A stretch of DNA of 64,000 nucleotides from JABLTI01 sp035528035 (GTDB lineage: Archaea > Asgardarchaeota > Heimdallarchaeia > JABLTI01): contig DATKZI010000053.1 of NCBI GenBank assembly GCA_035528035.1, forward strand, positions 20,301-84,300. The letters run 5' to 3'. Below the pieces are notes generated by a model. The model did no database searches. It had not been told where the DNA came from and saw nothing but the letters and a program-made list of their open reading frames with translations. Positions within the stretch are counted from its first letter, which is position 1; every line of letters begins with the position of its first letter. Positions 52,684-61,619 of this stretch are shown here, in pieces. The position numbers were made by a program, and so were the translations under genes.

Positions 52684-53952
52684 CTAATATCTAGCAAGAA
52701 ATTCATTCTTTAATTTATTTGATAAAGCAGCTAATTTTTCATTAAAATTCCTATTTGCTTTTCTAGTATTTTTACCAGAACCTCTTATCAATGAATAAAT
52801 ATTAGTACCATCAAAACTTATTGGTGGAGTAATAATTGATGGATTGCTCATTAAAGTGGTAAATGGGTGGTTTTTAGGTGAGACTGGGAAAGAAAATTTT
52901 GCTTTTGCAAAGTAGGTAACATCAAATTGCTTAGGGAAATGAAACTCACCAATAGTTGGCATTAAATTAATTGGTTTATTATTCTGATTCATCAAACCAC
53001 ATATGGGTGTGGTTACTCGAGGATTAATTTCGATTAGGAATATCTCTCTATCATTTTTATCAGATTTTGAAACAATTATATCTATACCAACAAATCCCTG
53101 CAAGCCATCAATTTTTGATAGCAATTCTAAACAAAAAGTGCTTATTTCTTTTGATAGGAAATGTTTCACATTACTTATCCCTCCCAAATATTCTGATTTA
53201 TCATTCCCTAACGAAACGATTTGTTCATTGATCGCTAAAATATCTATTTGTTCTTTCCATACATACGCTGTTACACTAAGATTATCACCAAAAATGAATT
53301 CTTGAATAAGCATTTCTTTCCCTTTATTTTCTCTTAACGCTGTTAGCAATTCTTCTTGTGTTCGACATAATTTTATACCTTCACAGGCAACTCCCTCATT
53401 TGGTTTTATTATTAAAGGATAATTGATTTCCCATTTTTGATAATGATCAATTCCTTCAATTTTCCTTTTTGCTTGGTTTTTCACTAAAAGCCAACAAGAA
53501 CCATCTTTGGCTATTTTAATTGTTTTTGGAATATTAAAGCCGCTTTTTGTACAGAACTCATAAACTCGACTTTTATCTGTAGCAAAATCTATTGCCTTGC
53601 TTTCACAATTTAAACTTTGAGAGGTAGTATTAGAATATTCATTAATGATATTTGAAAGCAGACCACCAGTTCCAGGAGCAATAACTAGAAAATAATCATT
53701 ATTCTGGAGTAATTTTTTCCCCTCTTCAATAAAAGATTCGTTAGGTGAGATTTTTACAAGATGATCAATTTCTAAAAAATGGGTTAGAAATTTAAAACGT
53801 TTATCAAGTGTACTAGTAACATTATACCCTAGTTTTTTACAATTACTTGCTAATACTCTCAGCATCCCAAAACCTTCTACCACAAGGCTTGCATCTAAAT
53901 CTTGGTCGGATAAACCACCACCGGAAACAAATTCTTGAATAAAGATTTTCAT
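52684..53952 (-). CDS. mfnD: ATP-grasp ligase, tyramine-L-glutamate ligase-like
   Basis: A 422-residue ATP-grasp protein of the COG1821 type. It starts with IFIQEFVSGGGLSD, has the lysine-bearing strand YPLIIKPNEGVACEGIKLC (about residues 170-190), and EINPRVTTPICG as the metal-binding end. MfnD adds glutamate to tyramine in methanofuran synthesis. The C-terminal region past residue 330 is less conserved. It is the first gene of the mfnD-mfnF-mfnE set. A TnpB insertion ends only 41 bases before its start, so its promoter region may have been changed. Confidence 0.83.
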   Translation of the reverse strand: MKIFIQEFVSGGGLSDQDLDASLVVEGFGMLRVLASNCKKLGYNVTSTLDKRFKFLTHFLEIDHLVKISPNESFIEEGKKLLQNNDYFLVIAPGTGGLLSNIINEYSNTTSQSLNCESKAIDFATDKSRVYEFCTKSGFNIPKTIKIAKDGSCWLLVKNQAKRKIEGIDHYQKWEINYPLIIKPNEGVACEGIKLCRTQEELLTALRENKGKEMLIQEFIFGDNLSVTAYVWKEQIDILAINEQIVSLGNDKSEYLGGISNVKHFLSKEISTFCLELLSKIDGLQGFVGIDIIVSKSDKNDREIFLIEINPRVTTPICGLMNQNNKPINLMPTIGEFHFPKQFDVTYFAKAKFSFPVSPKNHPFTTLMSNPSIITPPISFDGTNIYSLIRGSGKNTRKANRNFNEKLAALSNKLKNEFLARY

Positions 53953-53993
53953 TTTATTAATTAGGAATGAATTCTTTTGTAAATGTTTTTGGT

Positions 53994-54106
53994 CTATCGG
54001 TATGATTTCTTGCGAGTTCGCCCAACTCCATTGCTGGAGAAACTTCCGTTTGACGTTTGACTGTGTGTCGCAAAAAACAACTTTCGGAAATCGCTCAAAA
54101 GTTGTT
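53994..54106 (-). ncRNA. Candidate omega RNA overlapping the tnpB 3' end
   Basis: TnpB guide RNAs are made from the 3' end of the gene. Here the minus strand can fold AACAACTTT/AAAGTTGTT (+ strand 54076-54084 and 54098-54106), CTCCA-4-TGGAG (54026-54039) and GAGTT-5-AACTC (54014-54028); the last two share bases and are alternatives or a pseudoknot. The guide would lie beyond the element end, toward mfnD. The end point is not visible. Confidence 0.5.
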
Positions 54107-55457
54107 GCCCGACCAAAGGGCGTTTGTGTGATAGCGAAAGTAGTGCGAAGAATCTCTGCATGATATTTACTGATGCATTGATGTCTCGGTCAATCACAAT
54201 TCCGCACTTATCACATTTAATAATCCTCTCTGATAACCATCTCTGTTCTTTCTTCCCGCAATAACAGCATCGCATGGATGTTCTTCGTTCACTGATTCTT
54301 ATTACCTTCTTACCTACTTTTTCCGCCTTGTAGGTTAAGAATCTGGCAAATCGACCAATAACTCCACTGTTATGGTTGCTGCGATGTAGACTTTTTCTGT
54401 TCTTCTTATCGCCAATTCTTTTTTGGCTCATTTGTCTGGTATTTAAATCACCGATGATGAGAGTGTCTGCTTTAGTATTTTCAACAATTTTTTTGCTGAC
54501 TTTATGCTGAAAATCCTTTTGTTGATTGGATTGTTTTCTGATTATCTTTTTTAGTTTCTCATTGTACCAGTGCCACTTATTAGAGTATTTCTTACAATAA
54601 TCTCGTTTGGACGTTAACTCCTCAATCTTTGGTTGCCAATATTTATCCACTCGTTGATTTTTGATAATTATTGTTTTCCCAGCATGATTATTGACTCCTG
54701 CAACAATACTCATCACTCCTTGGTCAATGGCTTGGTAGAGACCATTATCTTGGTAAATTGGTGTTGGTTCTTCAAAGGTAATTGAGAGGTTGAATTCTTT
54801 CGTCTTATAATTTTGACTGATAAGTACTTGTTTGATGTTCCTATTAATTGGATTAAATCTATTTTCTAATTGAAAATATAATTCTGTTTCTTTGGTTTCT
54901 TTAGTAGGATAAAAATGATTAAATCGAATCATATTCCCTTTAATCTTGAAACCTGATTGGTTATAGATTATTGGAGTGAAATATTTTTTCCCTTTGAATT
55001 TTGGCGGTTGAGCTTCTGAGTGACCTTTTTTCCTTAGAGCTAAAAAGGACTTAAAATCAGCATCTAATTGTCTTAAAGTCATTTGTAATGTCTTTGAATG
55101 AACTTGTTTATATCGAGAGTATTGTTCTTTAATCTTAGGTAAATTGTTCTGTTGGTTAATGTAAGACGGGAATGTTTCACGTTCTTTTTTCGTTTTATCT
55201 TTGTTCTTTTCCCACCATTCAATTCGTTCTTTTAACGCAAAATTATAGAGTAATCGACAGTTTTCGGATAACGCATAGAGAACCTCTGCTTGTTCAAGTG
55301 TTGGAAAAATTTTTTGTTGAAATGTAAGGAGCATCTTCTTTGATTTAGTATTATTGATTTGCTCGAGAACTTTGCTGATTTCTTCTTGTGTTAAATCCTC
55401 TATCAACTGTTTACTGACTTTCTTGGTTAATCGGTTAGAGTTTTTGAGAGTTAACAT
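53994..55457 (-). CDS. tnpB: TnpB (IS200/IS605-type RNA-guided nuclease), no TnpA
   Basis: A 487-residue TnpB. The N-terminal FQQKIFPTLEQAEVL...CRLLYNFAL region and the RuvC parts are recognisable: AIDQG (Asp245), LIIGDLNT (336-337) and DRDINAS (about 423-429). The zinc ribbon is CCYCGKKEQRW...CDKCG. At the usual RuvC-II Glu position the residue is Gly336, followed by Asp337. Such IGDL forms exist, and catalysis may use an acidic residue placed elsewhere. The C-terminal Ser/Asn/Arg-rich tail overlaps hairpin-rich DNA typical of the omega RNA. No TnpA is present, so it moves only in trans, if at all. Confidence 0.92.
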   Translation of the reverse strand: MLTLKNSNRLTKKVSKQLIEDLTQEEISKVLEQINNTKSKKMLLTFQQKIFPTLEQAEVLYALSENCRLLYNFALKERIEWWEKNKDKTKKERETFPSYINQQNNLPKIKEQYSRYKQVHSKTLQMTLRQLDADFKSFLALRKKGHSEAQPPKFKGKKYFTPIIYNQSGFKIKGNMIRFNHFYPTKETKETELYFQLENRFNPINRNIKQVLISQNYKTKEFNLSITFEEPTPIYQDNGLYQAIDQGVMSIVAGVNNHAGKTIIIKNQRVDKYWQPKIEELTSKRDYCKKYSNKWHWYNEKLKKIIRKQSNQQKDFQHKVSKKIVENTKADTLIIGDLNTRQMSQKRIGDKKNRKSLHRSNHNSGVIGRFARFLTYKAEKVGKKVIRISERRTSMRCCYCGKKEQRWLSERIIKCDKCGIVIDRDINASVNIMQRFFALLSLSHKRPLVGQQLLSDFRKLFFATHSQTSNGSFSSNGVGRTRKKSYR

Positions 55458-55563
55458 TGGTATCCAATAACATTAAGGTTAAATTCCTTTAAAAAGGTTT
55501 TCAAAAGGTATTTATTGGGAATCTTTATAACTTTTTACATGATTATAATTAGAATGATAGATT

Positions 55564-55737
55564 ATGACTCAACATACACCCCCAATTAAATTTAAGAGAA
55601 AAGTCAATTATAATTCGAATTCATATAGAGTAAATATCCCACTTGAAATCATAGAAGCATGTAATATCAAAACGGGGGATATTTTGACAATATATATGGA
55701 AGGAAATAAAATTATCTTCGAGAAAACAGAAGAATAA
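55564..55737 (+). CDS. AbrB/SpoVT-like DNA-binding protein, 57 residues
   Basis: ATG at 55564 to TAA at 55735-55737. The product has the swapped-hairpin AbrB pattern: a basic start (FKRKVNYN), YRVNIPLEIIEACNIKTGD, and ILTIYMEGNKIIFEK. A TATA-like TTTATAACTTTTT lies 30 bases upstream. Such proteins are often antitoxins or transposon-linked regulators; no toxin gene follows. Instead, the structured element at 55751-55838 begins 13 bases after the stop. Confidence 0.75.
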   Translation: MTQHTPPIKFKRKVNYNSNSYRVNIPLEIIEACNIKTGDILTIYMEGNKIIFEKTEE

Positions 55738-55750
55738 ATCCATTTAGACA

Positions 55751-55838
55751 CTCAATAGTCTCCCATGCTGGCGCGTTATTTATCACCGTAGGGGATAAAT
55801 AGCGACGACATGAGTCTGCTCTGAGCAAGAGCATTGAG
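55751..55838 (+). ncRNA. Unclassified structured RNA-like element
   Basis: An island of structure in A/T-rich DNA. CTCAAT (55751-55756) pairs with ATTGAG (55833-55838) and closes a junction containing two hairpins. One is an 11-bp stem, CGTTATTTATC (55774-55784) with GATAAATAGCG (55794-55804), around a 9-base loop; the other is TGCTC (55817-55821) with GAGCA (55829-55833). CATG (55764-55767) can pair with CATG (55809-55812) below the long stem. It follows the AbrB-like gene and lies upstream of a secreted-protein gene. It matches no RNA family I can name. The 215 bases after it hold only promoter-like A/T sequence. Confidence 0.55.
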
Positions 55839-56053
55839 GGATTAAAATAGTAAAATGAAAGAAATTATAATGATTAATTGATTTTTAGAAGGACAATAAA
55901 ATACTAAAAAAGAAATGCTATTACAAACAAAAATAATTTAGTAATTTTATCGGTTAATTATACCGACAGATTATAAAAATATTTTTTAAGAATGGTGAAA
56001 TAATCTTACTGATAATTCTTTTTTTGAATTGGAAAAGAAAGGTGATAGAATTT

Positions 56054-56617
56054 ATGCGGAGAAAAACAAAAAATTTCTTAGTATTAAGCATAATTATAGC
56101 CAGCTTAATTTGTAGTGTGTCGACCTTAATGCATTCAAAATCTATAACATATATAGATATGGACTATGTCTATTTTGATATGTACAAAATTGACATTACA
56201 GATGATTTTGATGGATTAGGTACCGGTGGAATAAATCTATACTTCAAATTCTATTATGAAAGAATGTTTGAAGGTGGTTATTACGATAGATTATACAATG
56301 ACGATGGTCAATATCTCGATTCAGACGTAGCTTGGCAATATAGTGATTCATTTTCCTTCGATGATACAGGAGAAAAAATCCTCTCTGATACAACAGCACC
56401 AAGTTATTGTCATAGAATGACTTATGCGGGATGGGAATTGAAACTTGACATTAAAGTTGCAGAATACGATGATGAAGAAGAAGAATGGGTAGAAGAAATT
56501 CATTCAATTGAATTAGGTTATCTTTGGAATTACAACACCTATTATTGGACAGCTGAAATTGATTTCTATGATACTTTCGACGGAGCAATGAAACTGTACA
56601 TCAAAATAGTATGGTAG
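56054..56617 (+). CDS. Secreted beta-rich protein, paralogue 1
   Basis: About 187 residues from ATG at 56054, chosen for the AAAGGTGAT site upstream and because the product then starts with a short basic signal peptide (RRKTKNFLVLSIIIASLICSV). The mature part is acidic and Tyr-rich: MDYVYFDMYKIDITDDFDG near the start, and YYWTAEIDFYDTFDGAMKLY near the end. It is paralogous to the next gene. The family is unknown. Followed closely by the ABC exporter genes, it may be exported or processed by them, which is inference. Confidence 0.72.
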   Translation: MRRKTKNFLVLSIIIASLICSVSTLMHSKSITYIDMDYVYFDMYKIDITDDFDGLGTGGINLYFKFYYERMFEGGYYDRLYNDDGQYLDSDVAWQYSDSFSFDDTGEKILSDTTAPSYCHRMTYAGWELKLDIKVAEYDDEEEEWVEEIHSIELGYLWNYNTYYWTAEIDFYDTFDGAMKLYIKIVW

Positions 56618-56637
56618 AATGGAAAGGAGATACAAAA

Positions 56638-57186
56638 ATGCAAAAAACACTTAAAAAATACTTAGTTTTTAGTATAATAGCGGTCAGTTTTATAGGCAGT
56701 ATATCTGTTTTAACACAAGTAAGATCGTATACAAGAACCACTATGGACTATGTTTATTTCTACATTTACCAAATCGATATAATAGATGACTTTGATGGAA
56801 AAGGTTCAGGTACTATTACAATGAAAATTGATTTTGATTATAAAAGAATGTTCGGAACATACGGAGAACGATTAATTAACAGTAATGAGCAATATGATGA
56901 TATAGGAATAGAGAACTATATTGATGTTTGCGAATTTAACAATAATTTACAAACAGTAATGACTGTAGGAAAATCCTTTGATCCAAGTTATTGTTATAGA
57001 ATAGATAACCCAGGCGACGAATACAAGCTAACGATTAGAATCAAAAAAGGAATAAGAACCGCTGAATACGAGACAATCTACTTAGGAGAAGATGAAAAGT
57101 ATTATAATAGTTACTATTGGACTGAATTGATTTATTTCAACGATTATGATGGCATAATGAAGCTATACTATAAAGTAGTTTATTAG
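56638..57186 (+). CDS. Secreted beta-rich protein, paralogue 2
   Basis: About 182 residues from ATG at 56638, with GGAAAGGAGA upstream; an earlier ATG would overlap the previous gene. Signal peptide about residues 5-25. It repeats the layout of paralogue 1: MDYVYFYIYQIDIIDDFDGKG at the start of the mature part and YYWTELIYFNDYDGIMKLYY at the end. It is followed by a strong hairpin-T terminator, so the two secreted-protein genes form their own transcript. Confidence 0.72.
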   Translation: MQKTLKKYLVFSIIAVSFIGSISVLTQVRSYTRTTMDYVYFYIYQIDIIDDFDGKGSGTITMKIDFDYKRMFGTYGERLINSNEQYDDIGIENYIDVCEFNNNLQTVMTVGKSFDPSYCYRIDNPGDEYKLTIRIKKGIRTAEYETIYLGEDEKYYNSYYWTELIYFNDYDGIMKLYYKVVY

Positions 57187-57190
57187 AAAA

Positions 57191-57224
57191 GGAAAGGAAT
57201 AGTACTATTCTTTTCTTTTTTTTT
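57191..57224 (+). terminator. Strong hairpin plus T9 terminator
   Basis: GGAAAGGAATAG (57191-57202) pairs with CTATTCTTTTCT (57205-57216) around a 2-base loop, including G-T pairs, and leads into a run of nine T (57216-57224). It begins 4 bases after the stop of the second secreted-protein gene. Confidence 0.75.
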
Positions 57225-57289
57225 AAGAACATTAAATTTTATATAGAAGAAATGGTAAATAATAATTAAATTCGAAGAGTGAACATGGG

Positions 57290-60016
57290 ATGAAAGAACT
57301 CTATTATAGACTATTGGGAAGAAAAAAAATTCTACTAAAAGCGGTACTGATAACCAGTCTTATTTTAGGGGTTTCGTTTACCACAGTATTGCTACCACAA
57401 TTAATAAACCCGCATATTTTAAGCACACACTTGGATGGGCTAACAGGAGGAAATGTAGAAATAAATCAAAACGAGCGCCTGATTTTTGACATTGAATTAT
57501 ATGGGCATTCAAAAAATCCAACCTTCATTGATGAGTTCAATCAAACAGTTGAAGCAGCATCAGAAAAAGTTTATGGAATGTATAAACCAAAGGATCAAGG
57601 ATTAATAGCGTTAACTGGAGCCTATTATCTCAATGGAACATACGGGAAATATAATAGTACCCATGTAGCACTGATGGGACTTTCGACAAAACTGTTTGAA
57701 GCTGTAAAAACATACAGTAATACCAGCTCGCCCTCAGCTGAGGTGCTACTTTTAACCGATCAAATGAATGAAATATTTCACTGCTTCAATGTTTCAATAA
57801 ATAATGTCAATACAACCATCCAACAGGATGATAGCATTTCAATGGAAGTATTTCAAGAACAGTTCCCCTATGTCAGCAAAATTATTTTACCTGCAATCAC
57901 AATAGATTATGGGAATAACAATATCTCGATTGCGCCTTGCTTTTTATATCAAATTGATGATTATCTTACTCGATTTGATCCATTTATGGAAATTACAAAT
58001 CAGTATACTTTGAGAGGGTTTATTTGTTTTGAAGAAGAACAACAAGATGTGATGGCATGGTCAATAGATGCGAATGAAAGGCTAACCAAATTTGAGAAAG
58101 AAATTATAACAGCACTAATCCCTCCTAATGGTACAGCAAATTGGATAGAATTTTCAAATGTTCATTTGTCTGGAGATGAAATAATCATCAACTTAGTTTA
58201 TGCATTTATTAGGGGGTTACAAATTACGTTCTGGGGTTTTGGAGGTATCCTAACATGTTTGATTTTTGCAAAGATACAAAGTAGGAATAAAGAGAAAGAA
58301 CAAAGAGCGTTAATAGCAGGACAATCATGGAGTAAAAGATTAGGCAATTTAGCTATAGAAACTATTTTGATAGGTGTAAGTAGCACCGGGATAGCATTGG
58401 CGGTGTTCTATCCCATAGTTAAGTTACAAAAAATATTCAAGATAGATCTGCTACTCGACCATAGAGCCTTTCTCGAAATTGGAATTATAGCTATAGTAGC
58501 AATGGTTGTAATATTCATAGTATACATTGATTTTGAACTATATCTAAGAAGAACATTAAAGGTACCAGAAGAAGAATATAAGCTGTTTAAAGCAATACCA
58601 AAATACTGGTATCCGTTGCCCTTTGTCCTTGTATTCTTTCTTGTGTGGGTATTAAATCGAAATCTTATTTCCATAGCAGTATTTGCTGGTCTGATGATAG
58701 TTTCAGTAGCGATTGGAGCAATAACAGCCTATGTACTAAAACTCCTACTGAAAATAGGAAAGCAGCTAAACGAGAGACGAAAACGAAAACAACAAGTACC
58801 CTTGACTTCATTAGATGCTTTACTGAAATTATGGGATAAGAAATTATTTTCAAGACTGTTATTATTCTCAATTCTAATCTCAATAGTAAGTGGAGTATTT
58901 ATCTATGCGAATTTCAGCGCTGATGGGCAAAAAACCAGTCTATTATGGATGAATGGAGGAGAGATAAAGTTTGAGGGAACAGCAATAAATACAACCAGCA
59001 CAGAGAATGAATTACAGGCAATACAAGAAATAGAGAAGTTCATGAAAGAAGTGTATATTTATAATTTCATCAATGAAACAGACCGCTATGAATTTGGACT
59101 TGTAGGGAATATTATCAAACCTGTAAACGATTCAAATCATGAGGGATTCATTCGAAGGATATATGCAATCAATAGTACAGCATTTTACAATTATTATGAA
59201 TCATGGAATCTACAAAAATGGTTCTCGCAAGGAGAAGTACAGGAATTGACAAGTAATACATGCTTTGTCAGTCATAAATTCCAAGAAATCGGGTATGAGA
59301 AAGATGACACCTTAAGGTTCTTCAATGAGTCACAAACATTGACCATAAAAGGCTTTGCTACTAACATACCCGCTTTGGGATCATTTGAAGACAATGATTT
59401 ATCACTTATCATGGATTATGAGACATTGTTAACAATACTAACTGAGTATGGTGGTACGGGATTCAAAATTAGGTATCATCTCAGATGTGATGAAGAAGCA
59501 ATTACTCAGATAATAGAGGAACTGAGAGCAATACAAGAAACAGTAGGAATAGAGGAAATTGATTATATGGATCCTAATATAACAATTGGTGTTCGAATCG
59601 TCTTTCTAAGACCGATAATCATTGTTTTGCAATTATTCATTGCATTAATGGTAATCACTTATCTATACGGAAATATGGATGAGCTAAATCAGAGTGCAGA
59701 AGCAAAAAATCTTGGAATAATTGCTTTTGCGGGAAATTATCGGAAAACGTTGAAAAATTTCAAGATACTCGAAGGGTTCCTATTATTCTCCACATTTCTG
59801 ATAATATTTGGAATACTGTATGGAGTGTCATATTTCCTCCTTCCATTTATAGGTGCGACAGATAATTACCAATTTATAATGATATCAAGAGATACCTGGT
59901 TGAATCTTCTCTTAATCGTGCTCGCATATCCCATATTACTGGTAATGCAAGGGATAGCAGAATATCGCAAATATCGAACAATTGATCTAAGCATTATTTA
60001 TAGACATCCAGAATAA
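57290..60016 (+). CDS. FtsX/MacB-like ABC transporter permease
   Basis: A 908-residue permease. One transmembrane helix (about residues 15-38) is followed by a large extracellular domain (to ~300), a cluster of about four helices (305-480) and a second extracellular domain (about 545-775). A final cluster of three helices follows (about 780-895). This duplicated FtsX-like design matches MacB/LolCE-type proteins that move substrates at the outer face of the membrane rather than through a channel. It has two ABC ATPase genes directly downstream. GGGATG at the start gives a short leader. Confidence 0.82.
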   Translation: MKELYYRLLGRKKILLKAVLITSLILGVSFTTVLLPQLINPHILSTHLDGLTGGNVEINQNERLIFDIELYGHSKNPTFIDEFNQTVEAASEKVYGMYKPKDQGLIALTGAYYLNGTYGKYNSTHVALMGLSTKLFEAVKTYSNTSSPSAEVLLLTDQMNEIFHCFNVSINNVNTTIQQDDSISMEVFQEQFPYVSKIILPAITIDYGNNNISIAPCFLYQIDDYLTRFDPFMEITNQYTLRGFICFEEEQQDVMAWSIDANERLTKFEKEIITALIPPNGTANWIEFSNVHLSGDEIIINLVYAFIRGLQITFWGFGGILTCLIFAKIQSRNKEKEQRALIAGQSWSKRLGNLAIETILIGVSSTGIALAVFYPIVKLQKIFKIDLLLDHRAFLEIGIIAIVAMVVIFIVYIDFELYLRRTLKVPEEEYKLFKAIPKYWYPLPFVLVFFLVWVLNRNLISIAVFAGLMIVSVAIGAITAYVLKLLLKIGKQLNERRKRKQQVPLTSLDALLKLWDKKLFSRLLLFSILISIVSGVFIYANFSADGQKTSLLWMNGGEIKFEGTAINTTSTENELQAIQEIEKFMKEVYIYNFINETDRYEFGLVGNIIKPVNDSNHEGFIRRIYAINSTAFYNYYESWNLQKWFSQGEVQELTSNTCFVSHKFQEIGYEKDDTLRFFNESQTLTIKGFATNIPALGSFEDNDLSLIMDYETLLTILTEYGGTGFKIRYHLRCDEEAITQIIEELRAIQETVGIEEIDYMDPNITIGVRIVFLRPIIIVLQLFIALMVITYLYGNMDELNQSAEAKNLGIIAFAGNYRKTLKNFKILEGFLLFSTFLIIFGILYGVSYFLLPFIGATDNYQFIMISRDTWLNLLLIVLAYPILLVMQGIAEYRKYRTIDLSIIYRHPE

Positions 60017-60029
60017 GTGAGGGAAAAAA

Positions 60030-60731
60030 ATGACGGAAACAAATAGAATATTGAAAGTGACAGAACTAACAAAGATCTTTCCACATCCAGCAAAGGAACT
60101 TACAAATTATCCGCTATTTGCAGGAACTTCATTTGAAGTGACATCACAGAAACCAAATTTCATTGTTGGAGTGTCAGGATCAGGGAAAACGACACTCTTT
60201 AGGATAATAGCCTCACTGGAACCAATTAATGCGGGAGAAATCTTCTTTGAAAACATCGCTATTCATAAACTAAGAGAAAAAAAGAAGATACAATATATGC
60301 GATCAATTGGGTTGATGGACCAATTCCCAAGCAAATATCTATCCTTGAATTTAACCGTTAAGCAAAACTTAGAGTACACCTTAGCTCTCTATACAAACAT
60401 GCCAAAAGAAGAACGAGAACAACGAATAGAGGAAATAAGCTCAGCAATAGAGCTAACAGAGATCTTAGAAAGAAAGACGATGCTCTTATCCGGAGGAGAA
60501 CTGCGAAGGGTGGGATTGGCAAGCAGCATCATTCACAAACCAAAATTACTGTTATGTGATGAGCCAAGTTCTCAATTAGACAAAGAGAATAAAGAAAAAG
60601 TGATAGAAGCGATAGAACAGTTAAATGAATTATACAATACACTCATTCTAATTGCTACCCATGACCATTCGATAATAGGAAAAAATCCTATGTATAAAAT
60701 AGAGGAAAGGAGAATAACAAAATGTCAGTGA
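60030..60731 (+). CDS. ABC transporter ATPase 1 (LolD/MacB type)
   Basis: A 233-residue ABC ATPase. Walker A is GVSGSGKTT (about residues 49-57), the signature is LSGGELRRVGLA, Walker B is LLLCDEPSSQLD, and the switch is ATHDHS. All catalytic residues are present. It begins 13 bases after the permease gene and overlaps the next ATPase by 10 bases, so the two ATPases probably pair as a heterodimer on the single permease. Confidence 0.92.
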   Translation: MTETNRILKVTELTKIFPHPAKELTNYPLFAGTSFEVTSQKPNFIVGVSGSGKTTLFRIIASLEPINAGEIFFENIAIHKLREKKKIQYMRSIGLMDQFPSKYLSLNLTVKQNLEYTLALYTNMPKEEREQRIEEISSAIELTEILERKTMLLSGGELRRVGLASSIIHKPKLLLCDEPSSQLDKENKEKVIEAIEQLNELYNTLILIATHDHSIIGKNPMYKIEERRITKCQ

Positions 60732-61396
60732 TCAAAATGCAAAAGATAGATTTTTCTTTCTACGATAAAAGGAGAGAGAGAGAAACACAAATTTTGAAAC
60801 AAATCGATTTGGAAGTAAAACAAGGAGAATGCCATCTGATAACAGGACCATCGGGGTCGGGGAAAACAACACTGTTACAGATCATTGGAACGATACTGCA
60901 ACAGAAAAAAGGACAAAGAGAGATACTTGCTAAGGAGATTCCCTCAGAACCATCCAGTGAACTTCTCGCAGAAATACGAAAACAAATTGGCTATTTGTTT
61001 CAATCACCGTATCTCCCACCGCATCTAACGGTAAGCAAATACATAGAATTACAAAGCACCCTGTCAGGAGTAGATCTTGACACAGCAGATGAAAGAGCAA
61101 CGGACTTAATGCAAAAATTCGACATTGAATCATTCAAGAATAACCGACCAACAAAATTAAGCGGAGGAGAAAAACAAAGAGTGGCGTTAGCAGGGGTAAT
61201 GGCAAAGGAAATCAAATTGCTGCTGTTGGATGAACCAACCGGATCATTAGATTATGATAATAAAGTAATCATCTGGGACCTACTGAAACAACTGAAGGAG
61301 GAGAAGCTAACGATTGTTGTGGTAAGTCATGATGAATCAATAACCACATACGTAGATAAACAGCATAAACTTGACAACGGAAAGTTAGGAAAGTAA
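60722..61396 (+). CDS. ABC transporter ATPase 2 (LolD/MacB type)
   Basis: A 224-residue ABC ATPase. Walker A is GPSGSGKTT (about residues 40-48), the signature is LSGGEKQRVALA, Walker B is LLLLDEPTGSLD, and the switch is VVSHDES. All catalytic residues are present. It overlaps the previous gene. Having two different ATPases with one long permease is less usual than the standard homodimer. Confidence 0.93.
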   Translation: MSVIKMQKIDFSFYDKRRERETQILKQIDLEVKQGECHLITGPSGSGKTTLLQIIGTILQQKKGQREILAKEIPSEPSSELLAEIRKQIGYLFQSPYLPPHLTVSKYIELQSTLSGVDLDTADERATDLMQKFDIESFKNNRPTKLSGGEKQRVALAGVMAKEIKLLLLDEPTGSLDYDNKVIIWDLLKQLKEEKLTIVVVSHDESITTYVDKQHKLDNGKLGK

Positions 61397-61428
61397 AATG
61401 ATGAAGGACAAGGAAAGACGAAAGAAAA

Positions 61429-61557
61429 GTGCTCAACAAGAGTGCTCAACCAACGTTGAGAACTGAAGGAAAAAAGGATAAAAAAGAACGAAAAGGGACA
61501 AAAAACAAGTGCTCAACAGCAGGAGAAGGGCACAAGAAGAAAAAGAACGATGTTGAG
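61429..61557 (+). repeat. GTGCTCAAC direct and inverted repeats after the ABC operon
   Basis: GTGCTCAAC occurs at 61429-61437, 61442-61450 and 61509-61517. Its inner complement GTTGAG occurs at 61455-61460 and 61552-61557. CTCAAC(61445-61450)/GTTGAG can form a hairpin just after the operon. The strand is strongly purine-rich. It may be an RNA element or a protein-binding array. Confidence 0.5.
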
Positions 61558-61619
61558 GACAATAAAGAAGAAAAATAAATGTTTTTAATAACTTGAACAA
61601 TAAATGTCTATAGAAGAAA

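Noticed and set aside
61429..61557. CRISPR array
   Set aside because: Repeats are only nine bases, spacing is irregular, some copies are inverted, and no cas gene is present.
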